Positions 8,645 through 15,880 of a DNA stretch of 57,357 bases are shown here, one piece after another; within the stretch, counting starts at the first letter, position 1; each line of letters opens with the position of its first letter. The notes under the pieces were generated by a model. The model ran no database searches, had not been told where the DNA came from, and saw only the letters and a program-made list of their open reading frames with translations. This DNA comes from Rhodothermales bacterium. GTDB lineage: Bacteria > Bacteroidota > Rhodothermia > Rhodothermales > JAHQVL01. A program made the translations under genes and the position numbers. Where the stretch lies: positions 1 through 57,357 of the forward strand of contig JAWXAX010000061.1 in NCBI GenBank assembly GCA_034439735.1. Reading direction: 5' to 3'.

Positions 8645-8714
8645 GTCATCCCCGCGCAGGCGGGGAACCAGTCTGCTATCCGGTTGGCTGGATCCCCGCT
8701 TTCGCGGGGATGAC
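8645..8714. repeat. GTCATCCCCGC palindromic element, copy 2
   Basis: A 70-base copy of the element seen at 5145, with left arm GTCATCCCCGCGCAGGCGGG and right arm CGCTTTCGCGGGGATGAC. It lies between the MacB-like permease stop and the tolC start, in frame with the tolC open frame, so it could be mistaken for an N-terminal extension. Confidence 0.82.
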
Positions 8715-8801
8715 GACCTATTTAGGGCCGAGGTAGACACATGAAGCGCGATTCGTTGCATAATGAAAGAAATAAATAAATGGGCGCACTGCCGTACGCC
8801 C

Positions 8802-8818
8802 CAACCTGCCAACCTACT
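8802..8818. repeat. Short CCAACCTGCCAACCTAC repeat at a stop codon
   Basis: Two CCAACCT units overlap the TAG stop of the MacB-like permease (CTA at 8814-8816). It belongs to the same sequence family as the tracts at 19951-20010 and 21003-21030. Confidence 0.5.
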
Positions 8819-10151
8819 CGTGTCGCAACGCATCCACGGGGTCGTGTTCGGCGGCGCGTCGGGCCGGCAGGAAGCCAAACACCAGGCCGACCGTCACGGC
8901 CACGACAAACGCCAGCAGCACGGAAAAGAGGGAGACGATGGTCTCGATCCCCGTCGCCTGTTCGATCCCGAAGCTGATCGACAATCCCACCAGAATCCCG
9001 ATCACGCCCCCGCTGAAGCTCAGCGCCATGGCCTCGATCAGAAACTGCATGTGCACGTCCTGCCGCGTCGCGCCAAGCGAGCGCCGGATGCCGATTTCCT
9101 TGATCCGCTCCATCACGGAAGCGAGCATGATGTTCATGATGCCGATGCCACCCACCACGAGGCTGATCGAGGCGATGGCGGCGAGCACGATGTTGAAGAG
9201 GTTCTGCGTGCGCTGCTCCTGCTCCAGCAGCATCTCGGGTATCGTCACCTCGTAATCCACCACCCCGTAGTGCCGGCGCTCCAGCATCCGAGTAATGACT
9301 TCCGCAACGGGCTGGACGAACTCCGACCCCTCCACCCCCACCACCAGCCGATCCAGCTGATGGTAGTTTTCGGAGGTCGGCGCCACTCCCTGCTGCTGTT
9401 CCTGCTGCGCCTGCAGGATCTCCTGCCCCGTCACCTGCGCGCGGTTCTCGAAGCGGAGCAGCATCGTCGTGATGGGCGTGTAGATGTCCAGGTCGTAGTT
9501 GCGAATCCCGAGCCGCTCGATACTCTTGGCGTCGATGTTGCGCTCCTTCAACACCCCGATCACCGTGAGCCACAGCTGACCGCACTTGATCCGGTTGCCG
9601 ATCGCCTCCTCCTTGGCAAAAAACTTGGTCTTCACATCCTGCCCGATGATGGCCACCGAGGCATTGGACCGCATGTGCTCCTCGCTGAAAAACTGCCCCT
9701 GGGCGAGTTCGAATCCGCTTGTCGCAAAGAAGGCGTTCTCCACACCCACCAGCTTGGTCGTCCTCCGGAAGCCGGGCCGTAGCGCGACGGTTTCGACGAC
9801 GATCTCGGGGTTCACGGTGGCCACCTGCGGTACAAGCGCGCGGATACTCGCCGCGTCGGCCAGCGTGAGCCCCGGCGAATACGGTTGTTTTTCGGTGAGA
9901 TCGACGTTGCCTTCGTCCTCAACCGCGCCTTCTTGCTGCTGGACGATCGGGGTGATGATAATGTTATTGGCCCCGAGCAGCCGGATCTGATCCAGGATCT
10001 CCTGCCGCGCCCCGCTCCCGATGGCGAGCATCGCGATCACCGATCCCACGCCAAAGATGATGCCCAGCGACGTCAGCAACGCCCGCAATTTATTGTAGGC
10101 GATCGCTTCGATGGCGATGTTAAAATTGTAGGTAAGTTTTTCGAACAGCAT
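8814..10151 (-). CDS. MacB-like ABC transporter permease (FtsX family)
   Basis: A 445-residue permease with the MacB architecture minus the ATPase. It has an N-terminal helix (LLTSLGIIFGVGSVIAMLAIG) followed by GARQEILDQIRLLGANNIII, then a large periplasmic MacB_PCD domain (about residues 50-310), and three C-terminal helices with the FtsX signature GGIGIMNIMLASVMERIKEIGIRRSLGA and the ending PARRAAEHDPVDALRHE. A Gln/Glu-rich insertion (QEILQAQQEQQQG) lies near residue 245. It is transcribed after the HlyD-type adaptor gene (12-base gap) and before tolC, giving a MacA-MacB-TolC-like tripartite pump for peptides, drugs or lipids. No LolD/MacB-type ATPase gene is adjacent, so it must borrow one encoded elsewhere. 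Confidence 0.92.
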   Translation of the reverse strand: MLFEKLTYNFNIAIEAIAYNKLRALLTSLGIIFGVGSVIAMLAIGSGARQEILDQIRLLGANNIIITPIVQQQEGAVEDEGNVDLTEKQPYSPGLTLADAASIRALVPQVATVNPEIVVETVALRPGFRRTTKLVGVENAFFATSGFELAQGQFFSEEHMRSNASVAIIGQDVKTKFFAKEEAIGNRIKCGQLWLTVIGVLKERNIDAKSIERLGIRNYDLDIYTPITTMLLRFENRAQVTGQEILQAQQEQQQGVAPTSENYHQLDRLVVGVEGSEFVQPVAEVITRMLERRHYGVVDYEVTIPEMLLEQEQRTQNLFNIVLAAIASISLVVGGIGIMNIMLASVMERIKEIGIRRSLGATRQDVHMQFLIEAMALSFSGGVIGILVGLSISFGIEQATGIETIVSLFSVLLAFVVAVTVGLVFGFLPARRAAEHDPVDALRHE

Positions 10152-10163
10152 GACGGCCCGGCG

Positions 10164-11423
10164 TTATTCCCCCGAGACCGTCTGAAGCCGGGCGACGGGC
10201 GCCTCGTCCGCCGTCGCCGGCGCGGAGAGCAGCACCTGATCGTCCAGCGAAAGGCCGGCTTCCACCACAACTTCATTCTCATTCAACACCCCCAGCCGCA
10301 CCTCGCGCCGCGCGGTCCGCACCCCCTCCTTCACATAGACAAAGGTCAACGAATCGGCCGTGTGCACGGCCTCCAGCGGGATGTAGAGCGCCTCGGGCAG
10401 GTCCGACACGACAATCGTGTTGCTCGTGGTCATCGCCGGCCGCAGCGTGCTGTCGCTTTCATGGATCACGATGGCCACCTCGAACACCTTGGCGTCCGAG
10501 TTCGGCCGCTGCTCGCCGATGTTGGCCACACTCTCCACCACGCCGGTCAGCTTCTTGTCCGCATCCGCGTCGAGCCCGATGCTCACCTTCTGTCCCACAC
10601 TCACCTTCTGGATATCCACCTCGTTGACATAGGTGATGGACTGCATGATGGAGAGATCCGGCAATGTAGCCACGACCGGGTTCCAGGCACTCACCGTGCT
10701 CCCGATCCGCTTCTTCGCGCCATCCCACCCGCGGTCGTAAATCACCATCCCGTTGTCGCTCGCCATCACCGTAAATTCCGCCGCGATCGATACCAGGTCG
10801 TCGTGCTGCTTCTGATTCTTCGATAACTCCGCCCCAACCTCCTGCATCTTCGCGATCGCCTGATCCACCTGCGTCACGTAGTTCTTTTTCGCCTGCGCAA
10901 ACGCCCGCTCCGCCTTCTCGAAATTGATCTCCTCCTGCCGCTGCACCGACGGCGCCTCAAACGCGGCCTGCTCCTTGTTCAGCTTGGCCTCCTCCATCGC
11001 ATACTGCAGATTCACCAGCTCGTCTCGCGCCTTGCTCAACGTGAGCGCGGTGTCGAGGGCTGTTTGCGTGTACAGGCTCTGCGCCTTCTGCAGGTCGATC
11101 TGCGCCGTCTGGATGTTGCTGTTTAACTCGGATTTATCCAGCTCGGCCACAAAATCGCCCTTCTGCACTACCGTCCCCTCAGGCACCAGCTGCAGGATCT
11201 TCATCTCATAGATCCGCGCCTGCCGCGCCCGGCTCGGGCCATAGATCGAAACCGAATTCTTGGCCCGCAACTCGCCGGTGGCCGTCACGGTGACGCTGAA
11301 GGGTCCCTGGGTCGGCTGGACGACCAGTTCGACGCCGGATTCGGCCGGGCGATCCCAAAGAAAACCGGCGACGACGAGGATGACGAGGCCGGCGGCGATA
11401 AACAGGGAGTTTCGGAGATTCAT
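10164..11423 (-). CDS. HlyD/MacA-type periplasmic adaptor protein
   Basis: A 419-residue membrane-fusion protein. A single N-terminal membrane anchor (NSLFIAAGLVILVVAGFLW) precedes the first beta strands (GPFSVTVTATGELRAKNSVSIYG), the lipoyl half-motif (VPEGTVVQKGDFVAELDKSEL), a long alpha-helical hairpin (about residues 95-230) and the beta-barrel/membrane-proximal parts (SITYVNEVDIQKVSVGQKVSIGLDA). The hairpin is 20-30 residues longer than in short adaptors. I used the ATG at 11423 (MNLRNSLF) rather than the open-frame start at 11480, whose extra residues lack coding character. It heads an operon with the MacB-like permease and TolC and should bridge them. The 174 bases upstream to 11597 probably hold the promoter. 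Confidence 0.92.
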   Translation of the reverse strand: MNLRNSLFIAAGLVILVVAGFLWDRPAESGVELVVQPTQGPFSVTVTATGELRAKNSVSIYGPSRARQARIYEMKILQLVPEGTVVQKGDFVAELDKSELNSNIQTAQIDLQKAQSLYTQTALDTALTLSKARDELVNLQYAMEEAKLNKEQAAFEAPSVQRQEEINFEKAERAFAQAKKNYVTQVDQAIAKMQEVGAELSKNQKQHDDLVSIAAEFTVMASDNGMVIYDRGWDGAKKRIGSTVSAWNPVVATLPDLSIMQSITYVNEVDIQKVSVGQKVSIGLDADADKKLTGVVESVANIGEQRPNSDAKVFEVAIVIHESDSTLRPAMTTSNTIVVSDLPEALYIPLEAVHTADSLTFVYVKEGVRTARREVRLGVLNENEVVVEAGLSLDDQVLLSAPATADEAPVARLQTVSGE

Positions 11424-11597
11424 GACGATCGTGCAAGAATGAGCAAGATAGGCTAGGGAGAAGATACGCGGCGGACCCAAAAGTCGCCGGGTCTTCCATA
11501 TCCGCTCTAACGCAAGAAGTACGCTCGGGATGCACTGCTAAATTCTTAGCATACAACTCTCCCCGCACGATGTCAACCGGGGCGTGGAAATCGCCCC

Positions 11598-12029
11598 TCA
11601 ATCATTCTTCGCCCCCGCCTCGATCCATGCCCGCACGGCCTCGATCTGATCACTCGAAAGCGCCTCGCGGCCAAGCGGCATCCGCAGGGAACCGCCGATG
11701 AGGGCGCTCCCCTCGATTTTGGCCACGAGGTAGCTGCTGTCCGGCTCGCCCGGCTCCACCAGCAACAACCCGCGCGAGCCAACGCCCGCGACATTGACGA
11801 GGTTCTCGTAAGATGCGCCGGCGCTGAGGTCGAGCCCCATCAGGGCATTGGGCCCGACATGGCACCCCGCCACGGCGCAGCTCACATCGAATATCGATGT
11901 CTGCAGATCAGTTAGCGTGGGCGCCTCGGGCAGTGGATCGGGCTCCAGCGGGCCGGCGTGTTCGCAGTGGAGCGTGAATAGGGCGAGGACAAAGAGGGGC
12001 GCGGAACGAAACAGAAACGACTGAACCAT
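11598..12029 (-). CDS. Lipoprotein with a CX4CH cytochrome-like motif
   Basis: A 143-residue lipoprotein, with signal peptide and lipobox (LTLHC, Cys about residue 22). The mature part carries TLTDLQTSIFDVSCAVAGCHVG, that is C-x4-C-H, followed by GLDLSAGASYENLVNV and a C-terminal RMPLGREALSSDQIEAVRAWIEAGA. This matches the cytochrome-like domain common in Rhodothermales, Planctomycetes and related phyla, where the cysteines may hold haem and the IxxIxxWIxxGA helix is typical of class I cytochromes. Haem attachment with a four-residue spacing is unproven. ATG 12029 was preferred to an upstream in-frame TTG (12044). It is followed by the efflux operon and preceded by a haem-domain protein and a dehydrogenase-like propeller on the same strand, suggesting a shared redox role. 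Confidence 0.78.
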   Translation of the reverse strand: MVQSFLFRSAPLFVLALFTLHCEHAGPLEPDPLPEAPTLTDLQTSIFDVSCAVAGCHVGPNALMGLDLSAGASYENLVNVAGVGSRGLLLVEPGEPDSSYLVAKIEGSALIGGSLRMPLGREALSSDQIEAVRAWIEAGAKND

Positions 12030-12067
12030 GGCACTAGAAGACAATTTCAGAAGAGGACACCAACCGT

Positions 12068-13315
12068 CTACCGCACCAGCACCATCGCACGAGTTTCGGA
12101 ATAGGCGCCATTGGTGAGCCGGTAGAAATAGCTCCCCGAGGCCAGGTCGCGGCTGTCGAACGGGATGCGGTACGGCCCGGGCGCGAGGCTTTCTTGGAGC
12201 AGCGTCCGAACGACGCGGCCGTGGAGGTCCAGCACGTCCAGCCGGGTGAACGCCGGCTCGGCGATCTCGACCTCGATGCTCGTGGCCCCGGTGAATGGAT
12301 TCGGGTAGTTCTGCCCCAGCGCCGTCCGGCGCGGCAGCGCGTCGGAGACGGGCTCGACACTCACTCCGACAATCGCGGAGAAATCCATCGTGTACAACGT
12401 CGGATCCACGGCCGTCGCGTCGAGGGCGTGGTTGCTGCCCTGGTTGTCGAACAGTTCGTGCGCGAACTGCACGGATGCGCCCGGCACGACGGTAAAGTCC
12501 TGCGCCCCGCCGGCGTACGGCCGCTTGAACTCGACCGTCCAGACGCCGTTGCCGAATGCGCCGGCCGCCTTGACGTCCGCCACACTGCCCGACGGAATCC
12601 GCAGCACATGGCCAGGAATCTTGTCGTTTGCCGCAAAGGTCGCCCCCGCGTTAAAGGCGACGGCCTCTTCGATCTTCTTGCCGGCCTGGACACCATAGGG
12701 ATCGAAGGCCGCGAGCACATCGGCGTTTTCGACGAGGAAGTTGGCGATCGCCCCGGGGTCCACGCTGGCCATGAAGCCGGGCAGACCGGTGATTTCATCC
12801 TGAGCATTCAGTAACACGGCCGTGACGCCGTCGTCGTGAATCTGGCCGGTGGCGTTCCAGTGGGTGTCGTCGGCGATGCCCATCGGGTTGGAACGCGAGG
12901 CGCGCCACTGCCACACGTCCACCATGCCGCCGTTGGTGCTCATGATCGGAAAGTGGCAGAAGGCCTGGCAGTTGGCGCCGTCGGCGCCGGTTTGCCCCAT
13001 ATCGAACACAAAAGCGATCCGATCTTCGTCGCCGGCTTTCGACCAGCCGGTGCCGTTGAAGTTGTACCGGCTGTGCGAGGCGTCCTCGGTCGCATCCGCC
13101 CATGAGGCCGCGACATAGAGGTAGTCGCCGTCGGCCATGGCGTTGAGTGTCACGCCGCGCGCCGTGACAAGCGGCGAAGACGCCCACTCACCCGCCGAAA
13201 CGACGCCATCGAGCACCGGCGCGCCGGGCTGTACGACGAGGGTGGTGTTCTGGGCGAGGGCCGGCGTCGCCAGGGCGCCGGCGAGGAGGAAGGAAAGGAT
13301 GGGTTGCCTTGTCAT
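12068..13315 (-). CDS. Secreted ethylbenzene-dehydrogenase-like haem domain protein, type IX cargo
   Basis: A 415-residue protein with a signal peptide (SFLLAGALATPALAQ). Residues about 25-310 resemble the EB_dh/DOMON-type haem-binding sandwich (VLDGVVSAGEWASSPLV, DGDYLYVAASWADATEDASH, DEDRIAFVFDMGQ, NGVWTVEFKRPY). A C-x3-C-H motif (CQAFCHFP, about residue 115) and several Met/His residues could serve haem ligation. The last 75 residues (GQNYPNPFTGATSIEVEI ... GSYFYRLTNG) form a FlgD-like type IX sorting domain, so the protein is probably exported to the surface or medium. Its neighbours are a CX4CH lipoprotein downstream and a PQQ/sorbosone-dehydrogenase-like propeller upstream. In characterised relatives this fold is the haem-b electron-transfer subunit of molybdenum dehydrogenases; here it is stand-alone. 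Confidence 0.8.
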   Translation of the reverse strand: MTRQPILSFLLAGALATPALAQNTTLVVQPGAPVLDGVVSAGEWASSPLVTARGVTLNAMADGDYLYVAASWADATEDASHSRYNFNGTGWSKAGDEDRIAFVFDMGQTGADGANCQAFCHFPIMSTNGGMVDVWQWRASRSNPMGIADDTHWNATGQIHDDGVTAVLLNAQDEITGLPGFMASVDPGAIANFLVENADVLAAFDPYGVQAGKKIEEAVAFNAGATFAANDKIPGHVLRIPSGSVADVKAAGAFGNGVWTVEFKRPYAGGAQDFTVVPGASVQFAHELFDNQGSNHALDATAVDPTLYTMDFSAIVGVSVEPVSDALPRRTALGQNYPNPFTGATSIEVEIAEPAFTRLDVLDLHGRVVRTLLQESLAPGPYRIPFDSRDLASGSYFYRLTNGAYSETRAMVLVR

Positions 13316-13353
13316 GATATATAAAAACGTGTTATTTGAAAAGCTCGCCGCTC

Positions 13354-13426
13354 GTCATCCCCAATTTGATTGGGGATCCAAGCAAGGCTGGTTGGTTGCA
13401 TGGATCCCCGCTTTCGCGGGGATGAC
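13354..13426. repeat. GTCATCCCC palindromic element, copy 3
   Basis: A 73-base copy with left arm GTCATCCCCAATTTGATTGG and right arm CGCTTTCGCGGGGATGAC. The left half-palindrome has diverged (CCCCAATTTGATTGGGG) but keeps its own stem, as expected if structure is conserved. It occupies the gap between two type IX cargo genes. Confidence 0.8.
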
Positions 13427-13449
13427 GAGGACGAAAACGCATAACGTGC

Positions 13450-15546
13450 TCATCGCGCCACCGTCATCCCGCCGCTGAGGATGCGGGTATCGGCGCCCTG
13501 GCGGATCGTGAGGCGGTAGACATAGGCGCCGGCGGACAACTCGCCGCCCTGGATTTCGAGCTGGCGATTGGAGCCGGCCGGGACGGCGACTTCGGGCAGC
13601 GCCAGCGCGCGCCGGCCGAGTACGTCGAACACCTCAAGACGGACGTTCGCCGCCGTGGGGAGATCGAATACGACGGTAGTCGCGACGTCGAACGGGTTCG
13701 GGTAGTTGCCGTAGAGGGTGTACGACCCTGGCATCCCATCGCCATCCTCGATCGCGACGCCGCCGCTTTCCATGGGCTCGAAGACGGTGATACTTTCGCC
13801 GAGGTAGTTGGCCGTCCATATGGTGCCCGGGAACGGATCATCGTCGCCCTGCGCCACGAGGTCCAGCGGAACGCCGCCGATCGAAGGGAAGAGCACGGCC
13901 ACGCCGCTGGCATCCCCCTCGATCACCTGGTCGCCGGCTTCGTTGAGCTTCGCGATGTACACATCGCCGTTCATCCCAACCGACAGGATCGCGCCCTGGA
14001 GCCCGCCGTCGAAGTTCGTGGCGGTGTACTCCGCGATGCCGTTGGTGGACGGGACGTAGTTGGCCAGCGCGCCGTCGCCTTCGCCGGAGTTGCGGAAGTC
14101 ACACTCGGCCGCGTAGGCCGCGCTCTCGGGCACCGGCGGCCAGTCCGCCGGCAACGGGTTGTCGCCGGTCGTGCTGGTGCGGAAGACGCCGGTGACGTCG
14201 TCGTATGTATAGAGGCCGGCGCCCATCGGGTTGCCGCGCACGGGGTTCGGGTGGCCTCCGTAGTACCGGTGGCCGGGGTCTACCTCGCGGATGTAGTGGA
14301 GTCCGTTAAGGTTATTGACCTTGTTGTCGTTCCCCGCGGCGGCGTTGGAGCCCGGCTCGGACGGATCGTAGTCGTTGGTGCAGACGCCGGACTCGCCGGC
14401 CTGGGTGTATTCTTGCTCTCCCATGGGGATGCCTCCCCAGCCGGCGTTGGCGCCATTATCCACCGTATAAAAACGCCCTTCGCGGCCGGGCGTACGAGTC
14501 ATGACGATGTCATACGGATTGCGGAAGCCCGTGGCGAAGAGCTGGACCGGCCCGTCGGGGATGACCTTCGCCTGGTTCAGACCATCGTTGCCGCCGAAGG
14601 GGTCGTTGACATCGATGCCGTCGTAGCCTTCGGCCGTGGGGTCGTCGATGCCGTTGACGTTGGGCCGGGTCGGGTCGTCGAGGGTGGGAAGATCGTAGAC
14701 GTAGCTCGCGCCGGCGTCGTCCGTCAGGACCGGCATTGCCTCGAGCATCGTGAGGTCGATCGCCAGGATGGCGGCCGAAAGCGCGTATTCGTTCGTCCTG
14801 CCAAAATTCTCAGCCGGGGCGCCGGCGTTGGTGATGCCGCCTGTGGCGAGGTACAGGATATTCGTGGCCTCGTCGTAGACCATCCCGTTGGGCGCGTGCT
14901 GCTCCTCGGAGCGCGGCAGGCCGCGGACGAGATCGACCTTCACCCAGCTGTTGCCCTGTTTCGTGAGCCGGCTGATCACACCCGAGTTCGTGTCCAGATC
15001 TGTATCGTGCACGCCGCCGACGCCGCCCTGTCGGGGATCGCTCGAGGACACGTAGATGACCGGGATCGATGCCGTGCCCACGACCAGAACCCCCGTAGCC
15101 TGGCGCTGGGTATCCAGGTTCAACTGGAACGGGCCCTGAGCCACCGTGCTGTCGTTCGGCTCGCCGTCGTCATCGTGGTTCTGGGTGTCGAGTTTCACCT
15201 GGCGGAGCACCTCTTCAGCCGTCACCGTATAGGCCTGAGGGCCCATCCGCTCGATCGTGTAGGCCACAACGAGCCCATTTTCCTGGGCGACATAGAGCCG
15301 GCCGTCTGGCCCGAAGTTCAGCGCTGTCGGGTGGACCACCGCCTCGCCGGCGAGGTCGGTGCGCTCGAACGAATAATCGACGCCGGAGGCGGATAGATAG
15401 GTGTACCGATGGGGGCGGACATCGAGGTAGTCGGCCGGGATTGGGCCCAACCCCTGGGCGGATGCCTGGGGCGGGAGTAGCGCGAGGGAAAGGAGGAACA
15501 CCATCCAGCCGAAGCCGGGATGAACACGAACAACAGGATTAGACAT
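13450..15546 (-). CDS. Glucose/sorbosone dehydrogenase-like beta-propeller, type IX cargo
   Basis: A 698-residue secreted protein. After a signal peptide (FLLSLALLPPQASAQ), residues about 60-600 form a propeller typical of soluble PQQ glucose/sorbosone dehydrogenases: HPTALNFGPDGRLYVAQENG, RSEEQHAPNGMVYDEATNILYLATGG, FATGFRNPYDIVMT, VDNGANAGWGG and ILSVGMNGDVYIAKL. RNPYD and the DNG-N-GW strand are the most diagnostic. The C-terminus (YGNYPNPFDVATTVVFDLP ... GAYVYRLTI) is a type IX sorting domain. The reaction, if active, would be oxidation of a sugar or alcohol outside the cell with electrons passed to a haem protein; the 12068 product is a candidate acceptor by position only. The neighbouring gene lies 134 bases away beyond a palindromic repeat. 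Confidence 0.82.
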   Translation of the reverse strand: MSNPVVRVHPGFGWMVFLLSLALLPPQASAQGLGPIPADYLDVRPHRYTYLSASGVDYSFERTDLAGEAVVHPTALNFGPDGRLYVAQENGLVVAYTIERMGPQAYTVTAEEVLRQVKLDTQNHDDDGEPNDSTVAQGPFQLNLDTQRQATGVLVVGTASIPVIYVSSSDPRQGGVGGVHDTDLDTNSGVISRLTKQGNSWVKVDLVRGLPRSEEQHAPNGMVYDEATNILYLATGGITNAGAPAENFGRTNEYALSAAILAIDLTMLEAMPVLTDDAGASYVYDLPTLDDPTRPNVNGIDDPTAEGYDGIDVNDPFGGNDGLNQAKVIPDGPVQLFATGFRNPYDIVMTRTPGREGRFYTVDNGANAGWGGIPMGEQEYTQAGESGVCTNDYDPSEPGSNAAAGNDNKVNNLNGLHYIREVDPGHRYYGGHPNPVRGNPMGAGLYTYDDVTGVFRTSTTGDNPLPADWPPVPESAAYAAECDFRNSGEGDGALANYVPSTNGIAEYTATNFDGGLQGAILSVGMNGDVYIAKLNEAGDQVIEGDASGVAVLFPSIGGVPLDLVAQGDDDPFPGTIWTANYLGESITVFEPMESGGVAIEDGDGMPGSYTLYGNYPNPFDVATTVVFDLPTAANVRLEVFDVLGRRALALPEVAVPAGSNRQLEIQGGELSAGAYVYRLTIRQGADTRILSGGMTVAR

Positions 15547-15880
15547 GATACAAACCCAAACAGTCTATAGGAAAACGCTCTGACTGTACCGGGGCCCATG
15601 CAAGGGATCCCTTACCGGTTCGATCCCACCTGCCGTACCCCGGGGGAGGCGCGGAGGGGCGGGCTTCAGAAGCGTCAAAAAAGAGGGGCGAGGGAGCGAT
15701 GTGCGAACGACATCTGTGATGGACCGGAATATCGGAAACGAGGCGAGCGAAACCTGTAGGTTGCTCCTGTGGCTGAGTGCGGGGTAAATCCCTACGCACC
15801 CCCGTCGCCTGGCCTCGTGCACCATTGCGCCGGCGCGAGTATATTCCACCCAGATCCTACCATCCAGCCCGATTTGTTCG
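15547..15880. other. Divergent intergenic region, 334 bases
   Basis: This separates the minus-strand propeller gene from the plus-strand CocE-type hydrolase, so it should contain both promoters. Short open frames here overlap on both strands with no recognisable protein pattern. I see no repeat, RNA or clear operator. Confidence 0.6.
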
